A stretch of DNA of 64,000 nucleotides from Shimwellia blattae DSM 4481 = NBRC 105725 (GCF_000262305.1 NC_017910.1:2976001-3040000), one strand, 5' to 3'. Numbered from the stretch's first letter, positions 18,376-27,661 are shown. Notes: generated by a model from the sequence alone, not told the origin. Translations and numbers: made by a program.

Positions 18376-18390
18376 GGGTTTTTCCTCGGG

Positions 18391-18417
18391 AAGAAAAGAA
18401 GGCCGGAAACCCGGCCT
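18391..18417 (-). terminator. Hairpin between nusB and thiL
   Basis: AGGCCGG (18400-18406) pairs with CCGGCCT (18411-18417). On the minus strand it is followed by TTCTTTTCTT. It sits inside the operon just after the nusB stop, so it may attenuate rather than fully stop transcription. Confidence 0.5.
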
Positions 18418-18423
18418 CAGGGA

Positions 18424-18843
18424 TTACTTTCTGTGGGGGCGGATCTGCGGAGCGGCTTTATCCAGCACGCCATTGACGAATTTATGGCTGTCTTCGGCGC
18501 CGAAGGTTTTAGCCAGCTCAATCGCTTCGTTGATGGCCACTTTGTACGGCACATCCTCGCGTTTTGACAGCTCAAACAGCGCAATACGCAGAATGGCTTT
18601 TTCCACCTGTCCCAGCTCTTCCAGCTGACGGGACAGCCAGGGCTTCATCAGGCCATCCAGGTACGCGCTATTGGTTGCCACACCGGCCAGCAGTTCGCGG
18701 AAATACAACACGTCCACATCTTTTACGTCCTGTTCAGCCAGGAACTGATATTCAACATCAGCAATGTCGTTATGGGACAACTGCCAGGAGTAAAGCGCCT
18801 GTACGGCACACTCACGGGCGCGGTGACGAGCAGCAGGTTTCAC
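18424..18843 (-). CDS. nusB: Transcription antitermination factor NusB
   Basis: 139 residues, all helical, with RHRARECAVQALYSWQLS at the N-terminus and AINEAIELAKTFG and KFVNGVLDKAAP near the C-terminus. NusB pairs with NusE (S10) and binds boxA RNA in the antitermination complex for rRNA operons. It follows ribE at 22 bp, the standard ribE-nusB pair. Confidence 0.97.
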   Translation of the reverse strand: MKPAARHRARECAVQALYSWQLSHNDIADVEYQFLAEQDVKDVDVLYFRELLAGVATNSAYLDGLMKPWLSRQLEELGQVEKAILRIALFELSKREDVPYKVAINEAIELAKTFGAEDSHKFVNGVLDKAAPQIRPHRK

Positions 18844-18865
18844 AGAATTCCCCTTACTAAATTTC

Positions 18866-19336
18866 TCAAGCCTTGATGGCTTTCAATATATTAATCATTT
18901 CCAGCGCGGTCAGTGCCGCTTCGGCACCTTTGTTGCCGGCTTTAATCCCCGCGCGATCCATGGCCTGTTCAATGGTTTCGGTCGTCAGGACACCAAACGC
19001 CACCGGGATTTCACTTTCCTGAGCGACATGCGCCAGACCATTGCTGGCCCCACCGGCAACATATTCAAAATGCGCAGTACCACCACGAATGACCGTGCCT
19101 AACGCAACTATCGCGTCATATTTGCCGGACTTCGCCAGGGCACCTGTTGTCAGCGGCAGCTCATACGCACCCGGAACCCAGACCACGGTGATGTTTTCAT
19201 CTTTCACCTGGCCAATACGTTTTAACGCATCAAGGGCACCCTGCAGCAGGCTGTCGTTGATAAAGTGGTTAAAACGGGCAATGGTGATGGCAACACGAGC
19301 ATCTGGCGCAGATACGTTAGCTTCAATAATGTTCAT
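18866..19336 (-). CDS. ribE: 6,7-dimethyl-8-ribityllumazine synthase
   Basis: 156 residues, the E. coli length. Signatures are ARFNHFINDSLLQGALD, VPGAYELPLTTGALAKSG and ALGTVIRGGTAHFEYV, the last with the catalytic histidine region. It condenses the RibB product with the diaminouracil product of RibD to make lumazine. The ATG at 19336 is chosen because the upstream part of the open frame overlaps ribD and is unlike the family. Some databases call this gene ribH. Confidence 0.97.
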   Translation of the reverse strand: MNIIEANVSAPDARVAITIARFNHFINDSLLQGALDALKRIGQVKDENITVVWVPGAYELPLTTGALAKSGKYDAIVALGTVIRGGTAHFEYVAGGASNGLAHVAQESEIPVAFGVLTTETIEQAMDRAGIKAGNKGAEAALTALEMINILKAIKA

Positions 19337-19422
19337 ATTCTTCCTTAACGGGTTCAGGTGCCCCTGAGGGGGGCGGATTTTATCATAATCTTTTCGTTGC
19401 TGCTTACGTTTTACATGGCAAC

Positions 19423-20526
19423 TCAGGCCACGGACAAATGCAGACACAGATCCGGCCCGACACGGCGGATCTGGCTAAAACTGAACGCCGGGGCATCCGC
19501 CAGTGCGGTCAGCCCCGGTAACTGGCACAGCCCCCGGGCATCACTGCCCAGCAGTTTCGGCGCCACATATAAAATCAGCTCATCGACCACCCCGGCCTGC
19601 AACAGCGCCCCCGCCAGCTGCGGGCCTGCTTCAACCCAGACACTGTTAATCTGGCGCTTGCCCAGCTGCATCAGCAGCAGGACCAGATCAATATGCCCCT
19701 GGTGCTGCGGAATAATCAGCTGCTCCACAGACTCCGGCCAGCTGAGCGCATCTGCCTGCGGGCGCACCAGCCAGGTATTGCCCGGCTGCGTTACCAGCCG
19801 GTGGGCAGGTGTGACCCGGCTCTGGCCGTCGATCACCACCCGCACGGGCTGGCGGACATCTTCCCGGGGATAGATGGCCCGGGTCTCGTCGTCCAGCTCG
19901 TCCCAGCGGACCGTCAGTGACGGATCATCGGCCAGCACGGTGGCGCTACTGGTAAGAATAGCCGCACTGCGGGCTCTTAGCCGCTGCACATCCCGGCGGG
20001 ACTGGGGGGAAGTAATCCACTGGCTCTCGCCTGAGGCCATGGCCGTGCGCCCGTCCAGCGAGGCCCCCAGCTTCACCTGTACCCAGGGGAAACCGGTGCG
20101 CATACGCTTAAAAAAACCGCGGTTCAGCGCTTCTGCTTCGTGCCTCATCAGCCCGTGGCTGACCTCAACACCGGCCTGCTTCAGGCGATGCAGCCCGCGC
20201 CCGGCCACTTGCGGGTTGGGATCCTGCATAGCGGCAACCACCCGGCTGACCCCCGCTTCGATAAGCGCATCGCAGCACGGGGGGGTGCGGCCGTGGTGAC
20301 TACAGGGCTCAAGGGTGACATACGCGGTGGCGCCGCGGGCTTTCTCACCCGCCATACGCAGGGCGTGAACCTCCGCGTGGGGCTCACCGGCCCGGTAGTG
20401 AAACCCTTCACCGACAATCTCCCCGTCGCGCACGATAACGCAGCCCACATTGGGGTTGGGCGCGGTGGTAAAGCACCCACGGCCCGCAAGCTGTAGCGCC
20501 CGGGCCATGTAAAATTCATCACGCAT
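19423..20526 (-). CDS. ribD: Bifunctional riboflavin deaminase/reductase RibD
   Basis: 367 residues, the E. coli length. The N-terminal cytidine-deaminase-like zinc domain shows GEPHAEVHAL (His and proton-shuttling Glu) and TLEPCSHHGRTPPCC (two zinc cysteines) within residues 1-145. The C-terminal reductase domain includes KLGASLDGRTAM and QWITSP. It performs two successive steps of riboflavin synthesis. Only 4 bp separate it from nrdR upstream; ribE follows after 86 bp. No FMN riboswitch was seen ahead of it. Confidence 0.97.
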   Translation of the reverse strand: MRDEFYMARALQLAGRGCFTTAPNPNVGCVIVRDGEIVGEGFHYRAGEPHAEVHALRMAGEKARGATAYVTLEPCSHHGRTPPCCDALIEAGVSRVVAAMQDPNPQVAGRGLHRLKQAGVEVSHGLMRHEAEALNRGFFKRMRTGFPWVQVKLGASLDGRTAMASGESQWITSPQSRRDVQRLRARSAAILTSSATVLADDPSLTVRWDELDDETRAIYPREDVRQPVRVVIDGQSRVTPAHRLVTQPGNTWLVRPQADALSWPESVEQLIIPQHQGHIDLVLLLMQLGKRQINSVWVEAGPQLAGALLQAGVVDELILYVAPKLLGSDARGLCQLPGLTALADAPAFSFSQIRRVGPDLCLHLSVA

Positions 20527-20530
20527 GGCG

Positions 20531-20980
20531 TTAGTCCTGTAAACGGGCGATCTCTTCGCCAAACTCACGGATATCTTCAAAACTGCGGTATACCGAAGCA
20601 AAACGGATATACGCCACCTTGTCGAGTTTTTTCAGCTGTTCCATCACCAGATTGCCGATAAATTTGCTGGGGACTTCCCGCTCCCCGGTGCCGCGCAACT
20701 GGGATTTAATATGGTTTATGGCGTTTTCGACGTCATCGGCACTGACCGGCCGCTTTTCCAGCGCCCGCAGCATGCCGCTGCGTAATTTTTCTTCGTTAAA
20801 GGGTTCGCGCACGTCGTTGCTTTTTATCACCCGCGGCATGACCAGCTCGGCAACTTCAAAGGTGGTAAAACGTTCGTGGCAGACCAGACACTGGCGACGG
20901 CGGCGAACCGATGCCCCTTCCCCTACCAGGCGGGAATCGATCACTTTCGTGTCCACGGCAAAACAGAATGGGCAATGCAT
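20531..20980 (-). CDS. nrdR: Transcriptional repressor NrdR
   Basis: 149 residues. A zinc ribbon has cysteines at 3 and 6 (MHCPFC) and 31 and 34 (QCLVCHERF), followed by an ATP-cone domain (PRVIKSNDVREPFNEEKL onward). NrdR senses ATP/dATP state and represses ribonucleotide reductase operons through NrdR boxes. It leads the operon nrdR-ribD-ribE-nusB-thiL-pgpA, as in many enterics. Confidence 0.97.
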   Translation of the reverse strand: MHCPFCFAVDTKVIDSRLVGEGASVRRRRQCLVCHERFTTFEVAELVMPRVIKSNDVREPFNEEKLRSGMLRALEKRPVSADDVENAINHIKSQLRGTGEREVPSKFIGNLVMEQLKKLDKVAYIRFASVYRSFEDIREFGEEIARLQD

Positions 20981-21137
20981 AGTGCTTCCTGAGTAACGAT
21001 AATGGGGAAAATACCCCTTAGTTTACCCCGACTCCCCCCGGGACAAAAGCAAGAGCACGCTTTGGGACAAATACCACCTGATTTTCCCGTGCCAGACGAC
21101 TACCATAAAGAGAGAGCAAATCACCGGGAAATGACCC

Positions 21138-21677
21138 ATGAGACCAGGACGTTATCTTAAAATAGTGGCACCTGTACTGTGCCTGACCCTAACCGCCTGC
21201 GCCCCGCGCAGTGAAGTGCGGCAAATTCGCCAGGAAGTGACCAGTCTCAACAATCAAATGGATCAGCTAAGCGATCAGAGTATCGCCCTGAGCCGCCAGA
21301 ACGCACTGAATGCTGCCTCTGAACAGGGGGCCTACTTACTGCCCGAGGCCAACGGCCCGGCTAAGCTCTACAGCCAGCTCGGCACACTGGTTATCACCCT
21401 CGATCCGGCCCAGAACATTAACGGCCGGATGCAGACCGTGATGCATATTCATACCCAGTCCGGCCGGGCCCTGCCCGCGTTCAGCGCCCAGGTGGTGTGG
21501 GGCCAGCTGACCGGCACCGTCGGCCACCCGGTAGAAACAGAAACCCGCCACAAAACCGTGCGCTTCCCGGCAGCCCTGGCCCGCACCCAAATTGATCAGT
21601 CCGTTGAACTGCCGGGCCTGATTAACGACGAGAACACGTTTATCCGCGTTCATAATATCCAGCCGCTGGCGCAGTAA
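21138..21677 (+). CDS. yajI: YajI-like DUF3251 lipoprotein
   Basis: 179 residues. The signal peptide ends LTLTAC with the lipidated cysteine at about residue 21. A short helical/coiled segment (VRQIRQEVTSLNNQMDQL) and a beta-rich domain follow, ending FIRVHNIQPLAQ, close to FVRIHDIQPVMQ in E. coli YajI. Overall similarity to the E. coli protein looks moderate, but position (divergent from nrdR, before tsx) and both ends agree. Function is unknown. Confidence 0.8.
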   Translation: MRPGRYLKIVAPVLCLTLTACAPRSEVRQIRQEVTSLNNQMDQLSDQSIALSRQNALNAASEQGAYLLPEANGPAKLYSQLGTLVITLDPAQNINGRMQTVMHIHTQSGRALPAFSAQVVWGQLTGTVGHPVETETRHKTVRFPAALARTQIDQSVELPGLINDENTFIRVHNIQPLAQ

Positions 21678-21688
21678 TCGCCGCCACA

Positions 21689-21720
21689 GATGCCGGGTGG
21701 CGCAGCACTTGCCCGGCATC
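21689..21720. repeat. REP-like palindrome after yajI
   Basis: GATGCCGGG (21689-21697) pairs with CCCGGCATC (21712-21720). The inner sequence is GTGGCGCAGC-rich, much like enterobacterial REP units (GCCGGATGGCGGC type). Only one copy was noticed in the window. It may protect the yajI mRNA end or act as a terminator. Confidence 0.5.
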
Positions 21721-21784
21721 CACACCACCGCTACCGCCCCCGTCCCGGGTAAATCGCCAGTCCCTGGCGTGCAATCCTTATAAA

Positions 21785-21850
21785 TGTGAGAGCAATCGAT
21801 TACGTATGCGGTATAATTGTGAAACAAAACATATTTTTGTGAGCAATGAT
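21785..21850 (+). promoter_or_regulatory. CRP-like sites upstream of tsx
   Basis: Three TGTGA half sites stand at 21785-21789, 21818-21822 and 21838-21842, the last two exactly 20 bp apart, each with an A/T-rich or loosely symmetric right arm. The E. coli tsx promoter is activated by CRP and repressed by CytR and DeoR, so the arrangement fits. The sites are called by motif only. Confidence 0.5.
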
Positions 21851-21953
21851 TTTTATAATAGAGCCCGGAACAAGCCAGAGCAAAAACTGGTCATTCTGCA
21901 CAGGCGCGACCCCCGTCCCGCAGGTCTCACCAACAAATTACAGTGGCAAAAAA

Positions 21954-22835
21954 ATGAAAAACACGCTTTTAGCGGCCGGCACCGTGCTGGCACTTTCCGG
22001 CACATCCGGCGCCCTGGCAGCCGACAATCAGAATGAATACCTCTCAGACTGGTGGCACCAGAGCGTTAACGTGGTCAGCAGCTACCACACCCGCTTCGGG
22101 CCCCAGTTACGCAATGACACCTACCTCGAATACGAAGCCTTTGCCAAAAAGGACTGGTTTGATTTCTACGGGTATGTGGATGCCCCGCGTTTCTTCGGCG
22201 GCGACGGTAACTCAACCGGGATCTGGAACCACGGCTCACCGCTGTTTATGGAAATCGAACCGCGTTTTTCCATCGATAAGCTCACCGGGCTGGATCTGAG
22301 CTTCGGGCCGTTTAAAGAGTGGTATTTTGCCAACAACTATATTTACGACATGGGCCGCAATAAAGACGGCCGCCAGAGCACCTGGTATATGGGTCTCGGG
22401 ACCGATATCGAAACCGGCCTGCCCATCGGGCTGTCGCTGAATATTTATGCCAAGTACCAGTGGCAAAACTACGGTGCCGCGAACGAAAACGAATGGGACG
22501 GCTACCGCTTTAAGGTGAAATATTTTGTGCCAATCACCAGCCTGTGGGGCGGTAATCTGACCTATATCGGGTTTACCAACATTGACTGGGATTCCGAGCT
22601 GGATAAAACCGGCGGCAGCGATCTGAACGGCGGGAAAATGCGCACCAGTAATTCTGTCGCCTCCAGCCATATTCTCGCCCTGAATTACGATCACTGGCAC
22701 TATTCTGTGGTTGCCCGTTACTTCCATAATGGCGGCCAGTGGAATGACAATGCAGAGCTGAACTTCGGGAACGGTAATTTTAATGTGCGCTCAACCGGCT
22801 GGGGTGGTTACCTGGTGGTGGGTTACAACTTCTGA
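21954..22835 (+). CDS. tsx: Nucleoside-specific outer-membrane channel Tsx
   Basis: 293 residues. A signal peptide of about 22 residues (MKNTLLAAGTVLALSGTSGA-LA) is followed by mature DNQNEYLSDWWHQSVNVV. The 12-strand barrel ends in phenylalanine (GGYLVVGYNF). Long blocks such as SPLFMEIEPRFSIDKLTG match E. coli Tsx. It lets nucleosides cross the outer membrane and serves as the T6 phage and colicin K receptor in E. coli. The ATG at 21954 is chosen for the signal peptide; the longer open frame upstream covers the promoter. Confidence 0.97.
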   Translation: MKNTLLAAGTVLALSGTSGALAADNQNEYLSDWWHQSVNVVSSYHTRFGPQLRNDTYLEYEAFAKKDWFDFYGYVDAPRFFGGDGNSTGIWNHGSPLFMEIEPRFSIDKLTGLDLSFGPFKEWYFANNYIYDMGRNKDGRQSTWYMGLGTDIETGLPIGLSLNIYAKYQWQNYGAANENEWDGYRFKVKYFVPITSLWGGNLTYIGFTNIDWDSELDKTGGSDLNGGKMRTSNSVASSHILALNYDHWHYSVVARYFHNGGQWNDNAELNFGNGNFNVRSTGWGGYLVVGYNF

Positions 22836-22858
22836 TCCGGCAATATCCCCGCTTATCT

Positions 22859-22881
22859 GGCCGCTATCTGCGGCCTTTTTT
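22859..22881 (+). terminator. Terminator after tsx
   Basis: GGCCGC (22859-22864) pairs with GCGGCC (22870-22875) around TATCT, followed by six T residues. Confidence 0.88.
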
Positions 22882-22975
22882 ATTCGGGATAATGACGCCA
22901 CAGGCTAAATAACCACCGGTAATAATCCGGTCGCGGCGGATAATTATATTTCAGGCTGCCGGAAATGCGCCCGGC

Positions 22976-23012
22976 AAAAAAAAACTCCGGACCATCAGGC
23001 CCGGAGTTTTCA
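22976..23012 (-). terminator. Terminator after the porin gene
   Basis: AAAACTCCGG (22981-22990) pairs with CCGGAGTTTT (23001-23010). On the minus strand it ends in a run of nine T residues, about 25 bp after the porin stop. Confidence 0.85.
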
Positions 23013-23035
23013 GACTGCGTATGCATCAGCATGCA

Positions 23036-24196
23036 TCAGAAATCGTAGTATACGGTAAACCAGGTGGTATCCGGCTCGTTGTCTGACGTGCTCGCAATGG
23101 TGCGTTCCAGATAGAAGGAGAAGCCATAACCAATGGTGGTCCAGACACCCAGATAGGTGTGGTTCGCATGGTAATTTTCAGAGCCCTTCAGCTGTAACGT
23201 ATCCTGAGCCACATACGGCATGATGGAGTCGAGATACGGCTGGTTGATTTTGAAGGTATACCCGGCAAAACCTTCCAGACCATAGCCATCACCGGCAAAG
23301 TAGTGGCTGGCATCGGCGGTGTCGCGTTTGCTCGGCACATAGTGATCGTAATAGGTCGCGGTGGTCACCAGATACCAGTTATCCGGCTGCCAGGTTAACG
23401 CCATACCGGAGAACTGCTGGCGGTATTTACGGCTCTGCCCGCCGGCATAATCGTCTTTCACGGTCGCGTTGGTCTGGTTCCAGGCGGCGCTGACAGTCAG
23501 ATCGTCCTGGATTGCGTATTCAACACCCAGCCCCATACCGCTGTTACGGCGGTAGCGCATAGAGTCGGCAACGTAGGTTTCATCTTCCGGCAGCAGGTAG
23601 TCTGCGCGTACGGTCCACTTACCGAATGTATTGCTGTATTTGATGGTGTTTTTCGGGCGTTCGCCGCCGTCGTAGTCCCCACCAAAACCAATCCAGTTAG
23701 CGCTCGCGTGACCGTCGTTATCCCAGACGTCGCTCTTTACGCCGACTGTATCGTAATACACACCATACTGGTGACCGAAGGTCAGTGTACCCCAGGTGTC
23801 GTCTTTAATACCGCCATATAACTGGCGCTGAGTATTGCTCGGGCTGTCATGATCGTAATGGGCATCCCATTTCAGCACATGACCCAGGTCCACACCCCAC
23901 TCGTAATAACCGATTAATGACGTGTGATCCGTCAGCGCATAATCACCCGTAAAGCGGAAACGCGTACCCGTATCATAACCATTTTTGTAGTACCCAGGTT
24001 CGTCGCCCGCATTCCAGGCAAATCCCGGACGGATACTACCACCAACCTGAATACTTAACGGATCGAGCAGAGAGTTACCATCTTTATGCTTATCAAGAAT
24101 AGTGATCTCTGCATGCGCGGGCAGTGTCAGCATTGCCAGTGCCAGGCCACCTGTCGCGCTAAGAATACGAATTGAAGCTGCTTTAGAAAATTGCAC
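23036..24196 (-). CDS. Gram-negative general porin-like outer-membrane protein
   Basis: 386 residues. The signal peptide ends TLPAHA, with the mature protein starting EITILDKHKDG. Alternating beta strands and the terminal phenylalanine (WFTVYYDF) are those of an outer-membrane barrel. The segments GTRFRFTGDYALTD and WGTLTFGHQYGVYYDTVGVKSD recall trimeric porins of the OmpC/OmpF superfamily, but it is not a close copy of either. It has its own terminator and a long AT-rich upstream region. E. coli carries yajD, not a porin, between tsx and secF. Substrate selectivity cannot be read from the sequence. Confidence 0.85.
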   Translation of the reverse strand: MQFSKAASIRILSATGGLALAMLTLPAHAEITILDKHKDGNSLLDPLSIQVGGSIRPGFAWNAGDEPGYYKNGYDTGTRFRFTGDYALTDHTSLIGYYEWGVDLGHVLKWDAHYDHDSPSNTQRQLYGGIKDDTWGTLTFGHQYGVYYDTVGVKSDVWDNDGHASANWIGFGGDYDGGERPKNTIKYSNTFGKWTVRADYLLPEDETYVADSMRYRRNSGMGLGVEYAIQDDLTVSAAWNQTNATVKDDYAGGQSRKYRQQFSGMALTWQPDNWYLVTTATYYDHYVPSKRDTADASHYFAGDGYGLEGFAGYTFKINQPYLDSIMPYVAQDTLQLKGSENYHANHTYLGVWTTIGYGFSFYLERTIASTSDNEPDTTWFTVYYDF

Positions 24197-24749
24197 TTCA
24201 GTCTCCGGTATAACAGTGAGGAAATATTATGGCGATAAGAAATATCAATACTGGAGCTTATTAGAATAAGTTGAATAATTTATCGCCTGCCACGAGTTTT
24301 CGGATTATACAGAAAGTTCCCGACAAATTAATTGCATTCCATTTTAAGTGCACAGAATGTTAATTTTTACAGTTGTAAAATTTTGTGTATCCGTTCCTGA
24401 AGTCAGCTATTTTTCCTAATGGATATATCATCATTGTCATTTCTGAATGACGATTTTGCTGATAAAAAAATGATTAATAGTAAAACCACATTAAATACAG
24501 GTAATTAGGAAAGGATTTAAGAATTAAAATATGTGCGCTAACGTCAGAAACTATAACTTAGCGTAACCACTCTGTCCAGGACAGGGGGTAAATAATCCCC
24601 CGCTATTATTTTCCCGTCACGGTCGGGAAATTACCGCTATAATTTCAGGTTCACCACAAAACCGGCATAGTTTATTACCGGTAATAACATCCATAATATT
24701 ATCAGGGACGATAACCACCTGCCCGCCCGGGCAATTCACCGGCCAGCGC
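24197..24749 (-). promoter_or_regulatory. AT-rich region upstream of the porin gene
   Basis: About 550 bp without a gene. On the minus strand a TATAAT hexamer lies at 24304-24309, about 110 bp before the porin start, and is the best -10 candidate; no strong -35 partner was found. The lower-numbered part is very AT-rich, while the part near secF is more ordinary. No remnant of yajD was recognised. Confidence 0.4.
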
Positions 24750-24784
24750 GCAAAAAAAAACCGCAGCCAATACTGGCTGCGGTG
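24750..24784 (-). terminator. Terminator after secF
   Basis: CCGCAGCCA (24761-24769) pairs with TGGCTGCGG (24774-24782). The minus strand then has nine T residues. It ends the queA-tgt-yajC-secD-secF operon. Confidence 0.92.
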
Positions 24785-24804
24785 TTGTTCTGCCTGACGG
24801 GCAG

Positions 24805-25776
24805 TTACGGCAGAATGGACGGCTGATCCGCCCCTTCTTTTTCTACTTTCTGCTGCAGCATATGTTCACGCTTCATCCCCAGTTTCAGGGCCAGCGCAGA
24901 GGCAACATAAATAGAGGAAGCCGTACCGATAGACACCCCGATGAGCATGGTCAGCGCAAAGCCCTGCAACAGTGCCCCACCGAAGATATACAGCATCAGG
25001 ATAACCATTAAGGTGGTCCCGGAGGTAATCAACGTACGGTGCAGTGTCTGGGTCAGCGAAACGTTAAAGATCTCATAGGGCGTGCCGCGGCGGATCTTAC
25101 GGAAGTTTTCGCGAATACGGTCAGATACCACGATACTGTCGTTCAGCGAGTAGCCGATAACCGACATCAGAGACGCCACGATGGTCATATCAATTTCGAT
25201 ATGAAACAGCGAGAGGATCCCAAGGGTAATGACCACGTCGTGGGCCAGGGAGATAACCACCCCGGCCGCCAGACGCCACTCAAAACGGAAACCCACGTAA
25301 ACCAGGATACTGATCAGCGCCACCAGCAGCGCCATCGCACCGGTTTGCGCCAGATCAGCCCCCACGCTCGGCCCGACAAACTCAATCCGCTTCACGGTAG
25401 CGTGCTGATCGGTAGACTGGTTCACCACGCTCAGCACTTTACTGCCCAGCTCCTGGTTGCCATTCTCGCCAGAGGCTGGCGGCATACGCACCATAATGTC
25501 GCGGCTGCTGCCAAAGTTCTGAACCAGAGGGTCTTTAAAACCCGCCTCTTCCAGAGAGGTACGCATGGTGTCGAGATCTGCCGGTTTTTCCAGCGTGATC
25601 TCAATAACCGTACCGCCGGTAAAATCCAGCCCCCAGTTAAAGCTCTTCATGCCAATGATTATCACCGAGGCGATAAGCAAGATGCCCGAGAGCGCAAAGG
25701 CCACATAGTCCCAGCGCATAAAGTCATAGACTTTACGCCCGTGGTTCAGTTGTTCAATCGTATATTCCTGTGCCAC
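24805..25776 (-). CDS. secF: Protein translocase subunit SecF
   Basis: 323 residues, the E. coli length, if started at the GTG (MAQEYTIEQLNHGRKVYDFM). Six helices, with the conserved GLDFTGGTVIEI periplasmic entry and DSIVVSDRIRENFRK, belong to the RND-like SecDF motor that pulls preproteins across using the proton gradient. The GTG follows GAGGAG at 7 bp. An in-frame ATG upstream at 25821 lies inside secD and is not used. It starts 10 bp after secD. Confidence 0.96.
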   Translation of the reverse strand: MAQEYTIEQLNHGRKVYDFMRWDYVAFALSGILLIASVIIIGMKSFNWGLDFTGGTVIEITLEKPADLDTMRTSLEEAGFKDPLVQNFGSSRDIMVRMPPASGENGNQELGSKVLSVVNQSTDQHATVKRIEFVGPSVGADLAQTGAMALLVALISILVYVGFRFEWRLAAGVVISLAHDVVITLGILSLFHIEIDMTIVASLMSVIGYSLNDSIVVSDRIRENFRKIRRGTPYEIFNVSLTQTLHRTLITSGTTLMVILMLYIFGGALLQGFALTMLIGVSIGTASSIYVASALALKLGMKREHMLQQKVEKEGADQPSILP

Positions 25777-25786
25777 AACGCACTCC

Positions 25787-27634
25787 TCAAATAGACAGCT
25801 TGTTGATGCGTTTGCCGCCATACAACAGGTTTACGATGGCACGAGTACCAACGATTGCGGTAAACATTGACGTGGCAACACCAATACCGGTGGTAATAGC
25901 AAAGCCTTTAATTGCCCCGACACCCACTGCATACAGGATGATAACCTTAATCAGCGTGGTGATGTTGGCATCAAAGATTGAGCTAAATGCCCCTCTGTAG
26001 CCTTCGTCAATGGCCTGCTGCACTGTACGACCGTTACTAAGCTCTTCCTTAATACGCTCGTTAATCAGTACGTTCGCATCCACCGCCACCGCAAGGGTCA
26101 GCACGATACCGGCAATCCCCGGCATGGTGAGCGTGGCCCCTGGCAGCAGGGACATGATCCCGACAATCAGCACCAGGTTTGCTATCAGCGCGGTGGTCGC
26201 GATCAGACCAAATTTCTTATAGAAAAGAATCATAAACGCAATGGAGATCAGCAGGCCCCACAGGCAGGCTTCAAGCCCCTGCGTGATGTTCTGCATCCCG
26301 AGGGTTGGCCCGATGGTGCGCTCTTCGACAATCTGAATCGGCGCAATCAGCGCACCGGCACGCAGCAGCAAGGAGAGCTGGCGGGCTTCATTCGGGTTGT
26401 CTATCCCGGTAATACGGAAGCTATTGCCCAGGCGAGACTGAATATTCGCCACGTTAATCACTTCTTCGTCTTTTACCAGAACCGCACGGCCGGTGCTGTC
26501 CTTCTTACCGCTGTCTTTATACTCCACAAACAGCGTCGCCATCGGCTTACCGATATTGTCCTTGGTGAAGTTAGACATAATGTTACCGCCAGCGCTGTCC
26601 AGGGAGATATTAACCTGGGGCTGGTTGTACTCATCGGTGCTGGAGGTGGAGTCGGTAATATGGTCACCGGTCAGGATCACCCGCTTGTACAGCACAACCG
26701 GACGCCCGTCACGGGTCGGCTTCACTTCGGAATCGCCCGGTACACGGCCGGAAGCCGCTGCCGTCTGATCCACGTTGGTATTCACCAGGCGGAATTCGAG
26801 GGTGGCCGTTGCGCCCAGAATCTCTTTAGCGCGCGCCGTATCCTGAATCCCCGGCAGTTCAACCACAATACGGTCAGAACCCTGGCGCTGTACCAGCGGC
26901 TCGGCAACCCCTAACTGGTTAACGCGGTTACGCAGGATGTTGATGTTCTGCTGCACGGCATATTCGCGGGATTCACGCAGACGATCGTCGCTCATTACCG
27001 CACGCAGGCCGGTTGCGCCCTGTGAGCTGATCACCAGATCGCGGTGGCGCGGCTGCAGCCAGGAAATGGCGTTATCGCGGGACTGACCATCACGGAAGGT
27101 AATATCCAGACCATAGTTATCCGCTTTGCGAACGTTGGTCCAGGTGATGCCTTTTTCGCGCAGATCGCTGCGCAGGCTATCCATATTCTGTTCCTGGAGC
27201 TTGCTAAGTGCGGTATCCATGTCAACTTCCATCAGGAAGTGCACACCGCCGCGCAGGTCAAGACCCAGCTTCATTGGCTCCGCATTGATCATTCTTAACC
27301 ACATCGGCGTTGCCGGTGCCAGGTTAAGGGCCACAACATACTGGTCGCCCATTACGCCCATCAGCGCTTCCCGGGCGCGCAACTGAGTATCGGTGGAATC
27401 AAAACGCGCAAGAATGGCACCGTTTTCCAGCGCCACAGACTTCGTCGAAATATTATCTTGTTTTAAGGTGTTCTGGACCTGGATCAGCGTTTTTTCACTG
27501 GCGGCGACGCCGCGCGCGCCAGTGATCTGAACAGCCGGATCCTCACCATACAGGTTGGGGAGCGCATACAGCAGGCCGACGATAATCACGACGACCAGCA
27601 TAATGTACTTCCACAAAGGATAACGGTTTAACAC
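25787..27634 (-). CDS. secD: Protein translocase subunit SecD
   Basis: 615 residues, the E. coli length. The N-terminal helix is NRYPLWKYIMLVVVIIVGLL. Large periplasmic P1 domains with GLDLRGGVHFLMEVD follow, and then the six-helix RND domain with AVAVDANVLINERIKEEL, which carries the key aspartate. It partners SecF and YajC in protein export. Confidence 0.97.
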   Translation of the reverse strand: MLNRYPLWKYIMLVVVIIVGLLYALPNLYGEDPAVQITGARGVAASEKTLIQVQNTLKQDNISTKSVALENGAILARFDSTDTQLRAREALMGVMGDQYVVALNLAPATPMWLRMINAEPMKLGLDLRGGVHFLMEVDMDTALSKLQEQNMDSLRSDLREKGITWTNVRKADNYGLDITFRDGQSRDNAISWLQPRHRDLVISSQGATGLRAVMSDDRLRESREYAVQQNINILRNRVNQLGVAEPLVQRQGSDRIVVELPGIQDTARAKEILGATATLEFRLVNTNVDQTAAASGRVPGDSEVKPTRDGRPVVLYKRVILTGDHITDSTSSTDEYNQPQVNISLDSAGGNIMSNFTKDNIGKPMATLFVEYKDSGKKDSTGRAVLVKDEEVINVANIQSRLGNSFRITGIDNPNEARQLSLLLRAGALIAPIQIVEERTIGPTLGMQNITQGLEACLWGLLISIAFMILFYKKFGLIATTALIANLVLIVGIMSLLPGATLTMPGIAGIVLTLAVAVDANVLINERIKEELSNGRTVQQAIDEGYRGAFSSIFDANITTLIKVIILYAVGVGAIKGFAITTGIGVATSMFTAIVGTRAIVNLLYGGKRINKLSI

Positions 27635-27661
27635 GGCAGTTCCCTTTGGGAAATCAGAAGA

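Noticed and set aside
20981..21137. FMN riboswitch for the rib genes
   Set aside because: The nrdR-ribD leader is short and lacks the conserved FMN-aptamer segments.
24751..24760. Poly-A run as a possible slippery site
   Set aside because: It is the complement of the secF terminator U tract.
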